Shown here: positions 49,795 through 58,932 of the stretch, one piece after another
Position numbering within the stretch: the stretch's first letter is position 1
How the letters are laid out: each line of letters starts with the position of its first letter
Assembly (NCBI GenBank): GCA_030386875.1
Contig: CM059575.1
Span: forward strand, 51,490,859-51,554,858
Origin: Morinoia aosen
Taxonomy: Eukaryota; Arthropoda; Malacostraca; Amphipoda; Talitridae
Reading direction: 5' to 3'
Length of the DNA stretch: 64,000 bases
The notes under the pieces: generated by a model
Databases searched by the model: none
Told to the model about the DNA's origin: nothing
The model's input: the letters and a program-made list of their open reading frames with translations, nothing else
Translations under genes and position numbers: made by a program

Positions 49795-50824
49795 GGGTAA
49801 ATGTTGAGGACTTGACCATAATTGATTTTCGAATTTTCGATGCCTAAATAATGCTAATCAGATCAAAAGAAACAAGTTTTCTTCAATGCACTTTCCGGTG
49901 GAAACGAGTATTTTAAAAGTTATAGCGGTAAATGAGTTAACGGAACTCCAGTGTTTTAGGCGGGAATAAATGAATAAGGGAAGCATCACCCTATTACAAA
50001 CGTAAAGAGGTTGGGTCGAGAGGGGTAGCCACAGTTCTTTTAGTGAAAATTGGAAATGAATTGAAATTCTACTACGCATAAACATAATTAATGAGATGAC
50101 GAGTTATATTGTCGATGCGAAAGACTTAACTCGAAAGTTCCCAGATACGTCGAACCGACGATATACCGTCATCTCAGGGCTGCCAGTGACGTCGAAGCAG
50201 CGGTAAACACTTTATAAGCAGCGGTAAACACTTTATTATAAACGTAAAGAGGTTGGGTTGTGAGGGGTAGCCACAGTTCTTTTAGTGAGAATTACCAATA
50301 AAGTGAAATTCTAGTATGCATTAGTATAAAAACTGAGATGACTAGTTCATTTGTCGATCCGAACGAATTCATTCGAATGCTCTCAGATACGTCGAACGTT
50401 CGACGTACATTTGTCGATCCAAACGAATTCATTCGAATGCTCTCAGATACGTCGAACGTTTGATGTAGTTGGTCGGTTAAAACCTTTCTTTATAATTTTC
50501 ATTAAAAGAACTGTTGCTAGCCCTCACGACCCAACCTCTTAACGTTTGTAATAGGGGGTTTACTTCTCTTCTTTATTTTTTCTAGCGAAGTCGGCTTGGT
50601 TGGCGCGCGGCAACGCCTGTTTACTTTCACGTCGGACCGCGCGGTATATTTTTCCCTGCCTGAAACACTGGAATTACGTTACCTCATTTACTGCTATAAC
50701 TTTTAAAATACTCGTTTCCACCGGAAAGTGCATTGAAGAAAACTTGTTTATTTCCATGTCATTCACATTATTACGGCATTGAAAATTCGAAAATCAATTA
50801 TGGTCAAGTCCTCAACATTTACCC
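49795..50824. mobile_element. Foldback MITE with ~250-320-bp terminal inverted repeats
   Basis: The left end starts GGGTAAATGTTGAGGACTTG and the right end is its reverse complement, ending CATTTACCC. The arms match for hundreds of bases, through ATTTTCGAATTGAAA-type, AAACAAGTTTTCTTCAATGC, CTTTCCGGTGGAAACGAG and AACCTCTT blocks, to AGAACTG near 50045 and 50510. The sequence CGCTCT flanks both ends (49789-49794 and 50825-50830), a likely target-site duplication of 6 bp, or 8 bp if CCCGCTCT is taken. The right arm holds a GC-rich block (about 50590-50645) absent from the left. The middle repeats part of the left arm (about 50240-50340). No transposase. The superfamily is not certain. Confidence 0.75.
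50348..50467. repeat. 60-bp tandem duplication inside the MITE
   Basis: CATTTGTCGATCC followed by AACGAATTCATTCGAATGC and CTCAGATACGTCGAACGTT occurs twice with an exact 60-bp period and about three differences. The unit is a multiple of three, which makes a short repetitive open frame at 50351-50542 that I do not treat as a gene. Confidence 0.9.
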
Positions 50825-51019
50825 CGCTCTGAATTCATGTCCATGGAAACTAAGGTAAAAAAATAATAAATAAATAAAAAATAACGAAAAGGATAAATAA
50901 TGACTGAAGTAAATAAAGAATTGCTCGCAGTGACAGAACGAGTATAGTACTTAGTTTAGGGTTCTGTTGCTGATGCACATACGTCTTCGCAGAGGAAAGA
51001 GAAAGACAAAGTCATTTAG

Positions 51020-51180
51020 TAGGTACTAAAAAAACTAAGTCAAGCACAAGGTCTGTTCCCACACTAGGTAGTTATCCTGCATGTAGAAACAGCAAATTAA
51101 AAAATAAGAAATCACAAAGACGAGATAGTGAAGAAGGTATAAAAAGTGAAAAATGAATAGGAGACACGGAAGATAGATGC
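51020..51180. repeat. Possible repeat family A relic
   Basis: CAAGCACAAGGTCTGTTCCC, TGCATGTAGAAACAGCAAATT and GAAGAAGGTATAAAAAGTG follow the order of family A landmarks but are strongly diverged. Confidence 0.3.
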
Positions 51181-51349
51181 ACGGAGCCCAATACAAAGGT
51201 GAAGCAACTTTACAGTATGCCATGAGGAGCCAGTTCCCACAGCATACGATAGACATGCCAAATTGAATGTTTTGCCTCTCAGATCCCCTCTGAGGGGCTT
51301 ACGATGAGACCTATACCTAATAATTAGATGAGGTAAGCTATTTCAAGCC

Positions 51350-51555
51350 TCCCTGTTCGAAATAAGTTATTACAAAGGGGGGTAGGAAGAAGGTACCATT
51401 TAGTATGGAATTGAAAACGTAGAATTTATGCACAAGGTGTGTCCATGCTCCCTGTGAATACGAGCAGAAAATTTGAAAGGCGTTCACGATAAACTAAAAA
51501 AGTTATAGAAAGGGACCTGTGGTGGAAAAAACGAAAGCAGTATACTGAAACATAG
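51350..51555. repeat. Interspersed repeat family A, copy 3
   Basis: GGTAGGAAGAAGGTACCATTT, with TAGTATGGAATTGAAAACG, ATGCACAAGGTGTGTCC and GGTGGAAAAAACGAAAGCAG align with copy 2. It ends about 30 bp before the mini-transposon at 51588. Confidence 0.55.
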
Positions 51556-51587
51556 ACGGATACTTTAACACGGGGGCTGCGTACTGG

Positions 51588-52182
51588 TACCGGGTACTGT
51601 TTTTCAAATACGGGACCTGAATAAATATGTAAGAACTTTTGAAACAGTGAACGGATTTTAAAAAAAACGCTGTAGAATCCTAAGATTTGTATCTTTTATT
51701 TGATAATTACGTATTCTTGATATATATATGTATACACACACAACAGTCAAAATAAGAATCAGAGGTCACAGTAAAATTCACCCTGCTTCAAAACTGCCGC
51801 CAAGATGAACTGGACAAAGGAACAATTATCTTACATAAGCACTGCATACTTCTCTAATGGAAGGAGAATTGTTCTAGCCCAGCAAACTTCAATAGAGTAC
51901 AACCTGATAAGTTCCTCGCCGAAGAAGGTCATTTATAGATGCGTAAACAATTTAGCCAACAGTGGGAATCTGGCGAAGAAAAAACAGGATGGACGACCTT
52001 GAAACGTTACTGCAATTATGTTATAACTACATGAACGTTATAAATGTTATATTGTTATAACGTTAAATAAATGAAAGATGTAGATCTCAGGATTTTACTG
52101 ACAATTTGTTTCCAAAAATCCGTTCATTGTTTCACAGTCCAAGATTTATTTCGAGTCTCATATTTAAAAAAACACCCTGATA
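51588..52182 (+). mobile_element. Internally deleted mariner-like mini-transposon with long TIRs
   Basis: The ends are TA-CCGGGTACTGTTTTTC (TA at 51588-51589) and the reverse of AAACACCCTGA-TA (TA at 52181-52182). The two ends align as imperfect inverted repeats for about 110 bp, sharing GGG-TGTTTTT, AAATA, GAATAAAT, TGAAACA-TGAACGGATTTT, AAATCCT-AGAT and ATCTTT-ATTT. TA target sites and the CAGGGTG-like tip fit the mariner/Tc1 superfamily. Only the N-terminal DNA-binding part of a transposase remains (51805-52002) and the catalytic region is deleted. It cannot move on its own. Confidence 0.75.
51805..52002 (+). CDS. Truncated transposase N-terminus, DUF4817-like helix-turn-helix
   Basis: This is a 65-residue frame starting with ATG and centred in the TIR element. 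It begins MNWTKEQLSYISTAYFSNG and ends LAKKKQDGRP. That is the pattern of the DUF4817/HTH domain at the start of many arthropod mariner-like transposases: a W-T-x-E-Q helix, a YF-x-NGR turn, a second helix with V-x-x-x-V-N-N-x, and a closing GxLxKKKxxGRP linker. The frame stops at TGA right after GRP, where the second HTH and DDE domain would follow. If expressed it could bind TIRs without catalysis, which is inference. Alternatively it is simply the undeleted remnant of the parent gene. Confidence 0.6.
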   Translation: MNWTKEQLSYISTAYFSNGRRIVLAQQTSIEYNLISSSPKKVIYRCVNNLANSGNLAKKKQDGRP

Positions 52183-52689
52183 TACAGCATGAGTGTAACC
52201 CGAGGTAAATTGGTCATTGAGGAACCAGTATCATTGAATAGCATCTTTTTGATTTCACCAATTGTGTTTAAATTAGACAATGGCGTACAAGTTGAAACAT
52301 TTTTGGTCAATTATATTTTACCCGCTTCTTAGAAAGAAACTGAAATCAAACAGTCGAGACGGCTTTTCAATTCTTCTACTTCCAACCCTATCCAAACCGA
52401 CCGTAGCAAGCGCGCAAACGCACTCAATAAAAATCGAGTTCAACTTGGTAATCATTTTCAAATTGTCTCATTTAAACATGTGGCACCAAAGCTTGGGTTG
52501 AAGATGAACGAATGCCTCTTGCATGAGGTTGGTTGCAAGGCAAGCCTGCCTTTTCAAAGAGAGAAACCGTAGCGAAGAATGAAAAAGAAGGCCTACCAAA
52601 CTACAAATCTATACCCGTAGATTAGATTTGAGTTTAAGCCTCCCTAACTGCAACAAAGGCCCTCTAGAAAGAGGAAGGAAGCATTCAAT

Positions 52690-53070
52690 ATGCACTTTGT
52701 ACTTTGACCACAATCGATAAATTAAAGTTCAACATTCAACTCAAATTCAAAGTCAGTTGTAGCAAGCAATTTTGAAAATGGCACACATTAACTGGGGATG
52801 CCTTCATTTTAACTTTAATGGAGTATATAACACTTTGACTGCGACTACTAAACATTAAGTTCAACACCAAACTCGAATTAAAAGTCAATTGGAGTAAATC
52901 ATTTTGAAAATGCCAAACATGATTGGGATCGTCCCTTCTTTTAGTTTTGATTAAGTATTTTAAAAAATTGAGTTTTTAACTACTGGTCGGCTAGCAGCAT
53001 TATGAAAATCCTTCCGCGCCCGTGGTGGCACACGCTGCATGATGTCGAAGTGTTCAGGAAACGCCGAATC
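52690..53070. repeat. Interspersed repeat family B, copy 2, with internal tandem duplication
   Basis: TTAAAGTTCAACATTCAACTC, AGTCAGTTGTAGCAAGCAAT, TTTGAAAATGGC and the following ~80 bp are repeated at about 52855-52960 (AAGTTCAACACCAAACTCG, AGTCAATTGGAGTAAATCAT, TTTGAAAATGCC), a period of about 130 bp. The 3' part (TTAACTACTGGTCGGCTAGC, ATTATGAAAATCC, GATGTCGAAGTGTTCAGG) matches 45540-45640. Confidence 0.65.
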
Positions 53071-53084
53071 TAAGCATAAGATGT

Positions 53085-53215
53085 ACAGAAACAGGAAGTT
53101 CAGAGCGAAGTTCATGAAACAAGATAAAAATTGAAGAAAAAGGTAGTTGGTTCTGAAAAAGCAGGACAGCAGTGAACCGAAAAAGATAGTCTTTAACCTA
53201 ACAAACCGCGTTTTC
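53085..53215. repeat. Possible repeat family A fragment
   Basis: ATTGAAGAAAAAGGTAGTTGG, CAGGACAGCAGTGAACCG and TAACCTAACAAACC resemble the 3' half of family A and directly follow family B copy 2. A and B may therefore be parts of one longer element. Confidence 0.35.
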
Positions 53216-53299
53216 ATTGGAAAAAGCGTTCCTATGTCTCAGTTTGGGACCTCACATTTTCCTCCTGGGAGAGCAGATTTCCTTAGATACAAAAGTTAT

Positions 53300-53420
53300 T
53301 TCCTCTGAGGGGGATTCGAACCGACAAAAGAATATTGCGATGTGTTACCGAATTCGCGGTGGGCAGATCGGGTTACTACCGAGGAGCTCCAGTCCCCGAA
53401 AGTAACTAGCACCTGGGTAA
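53300..53420 (-). mobile_element. tRNA-derived SINE head
   Basis: On the minus strand GGGGACTGGAGCTCCTCGG (A-box-like GAGCTCCTCGGTAG at 53376-53390) leads, after about 54 bp, to GGTTCGAATCC (53312-53322), an exact B-box consensus, and then CCCCTCAGAGG. The arrangement and the matching GGGG start and CCCC end are tRNA-like. However, the A-to-B spacing is longer than in an ordinary tRNA and a cloverleaf is not clean. I therefore call a SINE head rather than a functional tRNA gene. The body and tail are not delimited. Confidence 0.5.
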
Positions 53421-53630
53421 AAATGAGAGAGCCTACTTCGGTAGAACTACGCACTAGAATGAATATCCTCGAGGAGCGCTAGTTCCGTAAGACGAGCTTA
53501 TGTATGATTTCTTTAAGCCCATTTCTATGCAGAAACGTTAACTCACAAATGGAATGAATGCGCTGAGTTACGAGACAACGATAGAAAGAATGAACTGCTT
53601 CACCACCAGAACACATTTGAGTCACCTTAC

Positions 53631-54404
53631 AGACGGGTCCGGGAGGCAACGCTGGCAAACCGAATCACCGCATCCCCCGAAAACAGCGAATTCATCACCA
53701 AGCTTCTCATCACACACCATGCATTCGGTACGGTCATCTTCTATGCTGGCGGCTTGGATCTTCAGCCACAAGTCCTCCCATAGTTTACATTCGTCCCTGT
53801 AGACAGAGAAGAAGTTAGCAGTCACTCTTCCCGTTTCTTCAAGTATCTTTTCTTGCATGTTCGTGTATATTAGGAGGAAAAGGTCTTTCTCTGGTCCATC
53901 ACACTCTTCGGACAAGTCCACCAGAAGATTCAAAGCCATGAGTTTTTTGACAGTTTCCTGCAGGTCCTCTGTGTAGCTTTTTTCTAAATTCTGTAAGAAC
54001 AGATCAGAGGAGTCCTGTGAGATCTCAGAGTTCCAGAAGCCAGATGTGCGAATCTGATTTCCAAAACTGAGAAGCCGTTTCTTCACCGTGTCCAACTCTA
54101 AGATGAGGTCGACGACTTCCCTTGCAGAGGTTTTCTTGTCAAGCCACCGTTCTACGTTCACCCGCAACAAGTTAATTCCTCTGGTCAAGATTGAAAATAT
54201 TTCGTGTTTTTGTTTAATAGAAGCTGGTGAAATAATCTTTTCTCCAATACAAGATAAAATTCGTGGTTTATTTTCAAAAACTGAGAGGGTGTAAGTGAAT
54301 CCTTTGGCCACATCTATCGGATGGTGATTGCACGCTTCCGCTATCAGGTATTTTACACGACCATCGAAGCTCTCGAGATTCCACGCAAGCCTTTCGTCAT
54401 CCTC
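53631..54404 (-). CDS. Internal exon of a host gene, RING-like zinc motif at its end
   Basis: This 774-bp exon encodes 258 residues with no stop. Upstream is a textbook acceptor (a pyrimidine tract ending TTTCTTTTCAG, AG at 54405-54406). Downstream is a GTAAGG donor (GT at 53630-53629) followed at once by TGA if read through. Both borders are phase 0. The sequence starts EDDERLAWNLESFDGR and is amphipathic and mostly helical. Near the end are YTNMQEKILEETGRV and LWEDLWLKIQAASIEDDR. It finishes CMVC, 13 residues, CGDSVCQRC, then LPDPS. That is the first two thirds of a RING finger (C-x2-C, C-x-D-x2-C-x2-C), with Asp where His is usual. The remaining Cys pair must lie in a later exon, which I did not find. 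An RNF213-like giant E3 ligase is one possibility, from the placement of helices before a RING, but this is unproven. Confidence 0.6.
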
Positions 54405-54960
54405 CTGAAAAGAAACGCAGAAATCAGAAAAAAGAGCTGAAATGTCAAATCTTGTCACATGGCTTATTAGCTTTAATAATAATAAACTCAGTTAACGACA
54501 ACTTCGGTCAGTGACTATTTAGTTGTCGCTTTGGTAAACTACCAAAGTATTTTTTCACCATCACGACTTGATATTTCCATCCTAGTTCAAACCTCAGTGC
54601 TTCCGCCAATAACCAAATTTCGTTCGTCCATGCACGGTACTCCCAATACCCTCACTTTGCTTCTCCACTCAATCCGAACCACTAGGGTTGGCGTACAGCC
54701 CAGCTAACTGAAGTCCAAATAATTGAAACATTTCGACCAGTAGAACATTCGGGGCCACGAGTTTAGTCTCACTACACAGACGAGTTCCGGAACCATGATC
54801 CCCTTGCAATGGGTTTACTCTCACAATCACCAACGTATATCACCTTTAGGCGCCCCGAGCGCAACAGACCGATGCAGACCAGAATTACCAAGAGTCGGAG
54901 AGATTAATTGCATTTGGAATTGTGGGCGGGGCAATAACTTCTAAGTTATCTTACGGGCAG
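54405..54960 (-). other. Presumed intron sequence and possible distal 3' UTR of the I-like element
   Basis: This segment lies between the exon acceptor and the structured 3' region of the retrotransposon. A TTA-type trinucleotide run (minus strand TTATTATTATTAAAG, about 54470-54485) could mark the element's 3' end, since I-group elements often end in short trinucleotide repeats. I found no target-site duplication, so the boundary stays open between about 54470 and 54960. Confidence 0.4.
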
Positions 54961-54981
54961 TAGTTAGAGACTCCCCTGGCA

Positions 54982-55083
54982 GGGGTTCCAGCTACCCACC
55001 CTAACTTTGGCCGAGCGTCTCACCCATGCTGGAACCCCCCTCTCATCAGATCAGAGAGGGTAATAGCACAGGACGCTCGGCCA
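54982..55083 (-). ncRNA. Candidate structured 3' UTR element with interleaved stems
   Basis: On the minus-strand RNA, TGGCCGAGCGTC (55083-55072) pairs perfectly with GACGCTCGGCCA (55019-55008). GGGGTTCCAGC (55038-55028) lies inside that loop and pairs perfectly with GCTGGAACCCC (54992-54982), which lies outside it. A third hairpin, CCCTCTC with GAGAGGG (55060-55054 with 55044-55038, 9-nt loop), sits between. Stems one and two interleave, so together they would form a pseudoknot, or else they alternate. Non-LTR reverse transcriptases commonly recognise 3' UTR structure, so a template-recognition role is a reasonable inference. Confidence 0.5.
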
Positions 55084-55215
55084 TTGTTCTTTAATACTTT
55101 CCATCATAGCACTTCCATCATTCAAGTTCTCACTATTGTTCAGGTCAACTTGGAAATCAAAGTTCAGAGATAAACCAGACTTTCATCAATTATACTCACT
55201 CATATCTGTTAAGAT

Positions 55216-56740
55216 TTACAAATTACCGAATACATTTATTTCCTTCACATATTCAAGCACTTTGTGGATAGGTCCTCCATCCGATAGCACAATCGCCACA
55301 CTCATTCTTCCTCCAGCCACTGGTCGAAGTAATCTGTCTCTGGCCTGTTGTAGTGAAGTACACTCTTCCAACATGTGCTTCACCGTCAGGACTGCATCGT
55401 TACACCACCCGCATATAGGTCTCTGCCCAAGAGTTTCTGGTTCGAAGAGATAGCTGTGGGTCAACGCTGTGTGGTTTAGTCGGAGCCTATTGATGACGAC
55501 TTCCTCCTGGCGGGTCAACTTGAAGATACACTTCTTCCATTTTCCAGGGCAAGTTTTGACAGCTCTGAGGCCTCTCTCAGCTTCACGCCATTCCCTGTTC
55601 CACATTTCATATGTTCTCTTTCTTATTAGCGGGAACCAATCTTTGTAAGGGGTCAATATAAATTCTGCGGGTCTCTGCGCTGCTGCTCTTGCAGCCTCGT
55701 CTGCACGCTCATTCTCCGCGACACCCACGTGCGCCGGGACCCAACTGATGGTAATGTTTTTGCCATCTTCTATGAGTTGATGCATTTCTAATAAGATCTT
55801 TTTTAGCAGTTCGTTATCTCCGGTATAGTTGTCAATTGCTTGTACCGAGCTCATTGAGTCACTGCAGATGACATAGTTAAGAGACGAAGTTTCCTTAATG
55901 ATGTTTAGAGCGAGCTTGATTGCGTGGAGTTCAGCTGTAAATATGCTTGCTACGAGCGGTAGTGAGGCCTTCCTGACGATGTTCCCCATCACAGCCGCCG
56001 CTCAAACTCCGGTTGGCGACTTGGATCCATCGGTGTCAATTACTTTGCTGCTGTGGTATTTACTCATAATATCGTTATGCATATGTCTTAGGATAGATGG
56101 GATAATTTCCGCCTTTCTTAAATCTGTCATTTGCTGCTCAAACTTGGGTCTGCGGAGAGTCCATGTATATGATGCAGGGGTGAAGTACGGATGGACTGGC
56201 TGGGTCGGAATGTTGTACTCCGTGATGGTCCGGCGCAGTCTTTGGATTACTGGTGCTGAGCATTTCCGGCTAGTAAAAAACAGTTCTAGGTTTGAGTTGC
56301 AGATTGAGCTGTATGCTGAGTTGATGTAGTGACATTTGAGTTTGAAATAATATCTTAGCAGCAGGTCTTTTCTTCTGAGTTCCAGTCTCGGTTCGTTACA
56401 TATTACCTGTAAGTCTGTTACTGGCGTCATCTTGAATGCTCCAGTGCTAATACGCATTGCTTCGTTCGCCACTACGTCCAGTTCCTTTAGCGCAGTTGCG
56501 CTCGCCGAGCCATAGACCACACAGCCATAGTCAATTTTGGAGCGGATCAGGGAACGGTACAGTCTCATTAGAATTTCTTGATCCGCACCCCAAGCAAAGG
56601 AAGACACGGATTTCAGTAAATTAAGGTCTTTGCTGCATTTAGCTTTTACACTTCTGATGTGGGTAATCCAGTTTAGCTTCTTATCCCAATGAAGGCCGAG
56701 GAATTTTGTGCTGTCTACTGGGAATACTTTGTTCGTCCAT
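55216..56740 (-). pseudogene. ORF2 C-terminal part: RT thumb, RNase H and zinc motif (frameshifted from EN-RT)
   Basis: This part continues ORF2 in another frame after a one-base slip near 56735. It starts around DSTKFLGLHWDKKLNW, runs through WGADQEILMRLYRSLIRSK and IDYGCVVYGSA, and reaches RNase H. The RNase H catalytic residues are present in order: Asp in DTDGS (about 56041), Glu in FTAELHAIKLALN, Asp in ICSDSMSSVQAI, and Asp in NERADEAARAA. A TGA interrupts the domain at 56002-56004, where the neighbouring residues suggest a former Gly codon; the same frame then continues to 55216. Near the end, CGWC then HMLEEC forms a CCHC-like zinc motif typical of I-group ORF2 tails. RNase H would remove template RNA during second-strand synthesis. 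Confidence 0.8.
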
Positions 56741-58930
56741 CCGTAATGTTGGAATTACCATTGGTTCATTCCCTCTATAGAATTGCATTGCAACAGTTTT
56801 CGTGGGTGAAAATCGGAATCCGTTATGTTTTGCCCACTGGTTGACTCGATCTATTGTCGACTGTATTGTTGTTTGAACTTCGTAGCTATTGTGACCAGCA
56901 AAAGCGATAAGAAGGTCGTCTACGAATAAGGAGCTGAAAACTTCACGAGGGATTTCCTTTGCTAATGAGTTAATTTTGATGGCAAACAGAGTGACACTAA
57001 GTGTGCTTCCCTGCGGTGTTCCAGTGGCCAGTTCTGTTAAGGGGGACAATTCGCCAGACACTCTCACTCGAAATGTTCGACCCCTGAGGAACTCCTTCAC
57101 AAACCTTGGTAATCTTCCTCGCATTCCTGCCGCTGCTAGGTCTCGTAATATCCCGTACCGCCAGGTCGTGTCATAGGCCTTTTCTAAATCAAAAAATACA
57201 GCGTGGACCACTTTATTTTCCGCGAACGATCTTCTCACATAGGTGTCGAACCTCACGAGATGGTCTACAGTTGCTCGATTCTTCCTGAAACCGCACTGGA
57301 TGTTAGTAAATATTTTGTTGTTTTCGAGGTATTCCATCAGTCTGCTGTTGATCATTTTTTCGTAGGTCTTGCATAGACAGCTCGTCAATGATATGGGCCT
57401 GTAGTTTTTCGGATTGCTGTGATCTTTACCAGGTTTAGGGATAGGTACAATTATGGCTTCTTTCCAACGTGGGTGCACATATTCTTTAACCCATAACTTA
57501 TTGTACACGTTCAGCAGGTATTGGTGAGCATTGTCCGGCATGTTTTTGATCATCAGGTTGCTGATATCATCTGCTCCTGGTGTTGTAATTCTATTACTTT
57601 TGATGGCGGATGTAAGTTTCTGCATTGTGAAAAGTCTGTTATAGGGTTCCTCATTGCTGCTCATGAAGTTGATGGGAGTTTGTTCTGCGAGTTGCTTGTA
57701 TCGTACAAATTGTTCTGAATAGTTCACGTTGCTGGATATGATTTCGAAGGTCTCTGCGAGCTTCTGTGCTATTTCCTTCGTGGTCGAATAATGATTTTCT
57801 CCTTCACTTAGCATTTTTATTTTCCTCTTGGCCCTTCCTCGAATTGTATTTATTGTTTCCCAAATATAACTACTGGGTGTGGTGGATTTCAGAGTTGATA
57901 CGAACTCTCTCCAGGTGTTCTGCTTAGCTTCCTTGAATGTCCTCGTTGCTATTGCTCTTGCCCTCTTCCACCGTATTTTGTCCTCCATTTCCCCAGTCCT
58001 CTTGTATACCCTGTAGCACTTCTCCCTCTCTCGCCAAGCTACTTTACAGTCCGCTGTCCACCATGGTTTTGCGTAGTGCCGTCTTCTCTTGTACTTAGGC
58101 GCCCAACTCTCAGCTGCACTATTGAATCTTTGATAGAGTTCATCGATTGCAGCCTCTGGGTCCTCTGGTATTTCCACCTGGTGTACATTTTTCCATATGG
58201 TGTCTTCTCGGTACTGCTTCCAGTTACCTTTCTTGAAATTCCATGCTTCGGTCTCTAGTCGTCCATCTGCTTGCAGAACTGTACAGGTGAGCATTATAGG
58301 GAAGTGATCACTACTCAGGACCGAGGGTAGAACATTGAACTTTAGATCCGGTGTTATGTCTGAGGATGCGAGTGTGAGGTCTATTATAGTTCCTGATATA
58401 TGAGTGGATGAATCATCATTAATGATGTTGAGGTTTTCCACTGCCAGCATGTTCCGCATCATTCGTCCTCTCCCATCTGTTCTCTTATTCCCCCAGTCAC
58501 TATGGTGAGCGTTAAAATCACCCATTATAACAACAGGTTTGGGCAATTCCCTCAAGGTGGTGAATAATTCTTCGATATTTACTTGCTCTTTGGGTGGTAA
58601 GTATATTGATGCAACAGTTATTATCTTGAATTTACTAAGGGATATTCTCGTAGCAACTATCTGAGCCGGTGATTGTGTGTTGATCTCTTGAGTGGGTATT
58701 GATGAATGTATGTATAGTGCCACTCCCCCATGAAACCTGTGGTTGTAGTGACCTTGCTTGCAGAAACTAACATATCCTGATACTGGGGACACAAAATTAT
58801 CACCGTAGAACGTTTCCTGTACAGCTATCACTGCTGGCTTGTAGGTGTCAACAAGGTTTATGAGGTCCTCCTTAGAAGACGCCATTCCTTGTAGATTCCA
58901 CTGTAGGAATGTAACCTCTTGCTCTGCCAT
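56681..58930 (-). CDS. ORF2 N-terminal part: AP-like endonuclease and reverse transcriptase
   Basis: The first ATG is at 58930-58928, overlapping the ORF1 extension stop as TGATG; an upstream in-frame GTG is not needed. Residues 1 to about 215 form an exonuclease-endonuclease-phosphatase domain with QWNLQG, AVQETF, MGDFNAHHSDWG and LSSDHFPI. All of the usual metal-binding and catalytic positions are present. A linker with KPWWTADCK and KRARAIATRTFKEAK follows. The RT (about 440-720) shows NYRPISLTS, GFRKNRATVDHL, FFDLEKAYDTTWR, TGTPQGSTLS and the active-site variant FVDD. The frame then slips near 56735 and ends at a false stop at 56681. The protein would nick target DNA and prime reverse transcription on the cut. 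Without the slip ORF2 would be about 1240 residues, normal for the group. Confidence 0.9.
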   Translation of the reverse strand: MAEQEVTFLQWNLQGMASSKEDLINLVDTYKPAVIAVQETFYGDNFVSPVSGYVSFCKQGHYNHRFHGGVALYIHSSIPTQEINTQSPAQIVATRISLSKFKIITVASIYLPPKEQVNIEELFTTLRELPKPVVIMGDFNAHHSDWGNKRTDGRGRMMRNMLAVENLNIINDDSSTHISGTIIDLTLASSDITPDLKFNVLPSVLSSDHFPIMLTCTVLQADGRLETEAWNFKKGNWKQYREDTIWKNVHQVEIPEDPEAAIDELYQRFNSAAESWAPKYKRRRHYAKPWWTADCKVAWREREKCYRVYKRTGEMEDKIRWKRARAIATRTFKEAKQNTWREFVSTLKSTTPSSYIWETINTIRGRAKRKIKMLSEGENHYSTTKEIAQKLAETFEIISSNVNYSEQFVRYKQLAEQTPINFMSSNEEPYNRLFTMQKLTSAIKSNRITTPGADDISNLMIKNMPDNAHQYLLNVYNKLWVKEYVHPRWKEAIIVPIPKPGKDHSNPKNYRPISLTSCLCKTYEKMINSRLMEYLENNKIFTNIQCGFRKNRATVDHLVRFDTYVRRSFAENKVVHAVFFDLEKAYDTTWRYGILRDLAAAGMRGRLPRFVKEFLRGRTFRVRVSGELSPLTELATGTPQGSTLSVTLFAIKINSLAKEIPREVFSSLFVDDLLIAFAGHNSYEVQTTIQSTIDRVNQWAKHNGFRFSPTKTVAMQFYRGNEPMVIPTLRMDEQSIPSRQHKIPRPSLG

Positions 58931-58932
58931 CA
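58928..58932 (-). promoter_or_regulatory. TGATG stop-start overlap between ORF1 and ORF2
   Basis: The TGA closing the ORF1 frame (58932-58930) shares its A with the ORF2 ATG (58930-58928). Overlapping stop-start pentamers are known from insect non-LTR elements, where ORF2 is made by termination and reinitiation. Here the true ORF1 stop only comes into view if the earlier TGA at 59113 is regarded as a mutation. Confidence 0.65.

Noticed and set aside
53310-53402. A functional tRNA gene
   Set aside because: The B box is exact, but the A-to-B spacing is too long and a proper cloverleaf with anticodon arm is not visible. A SINE head fits better.
55028-55083. CTGATGAG on the minus strand as a hammerhead ribozyme core
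   Set aside because: The CTGATGAG core is present but no GAAA segment or third stem follows at the required place. The interleaved stems also do not match the hammerhead or HDV-like order.
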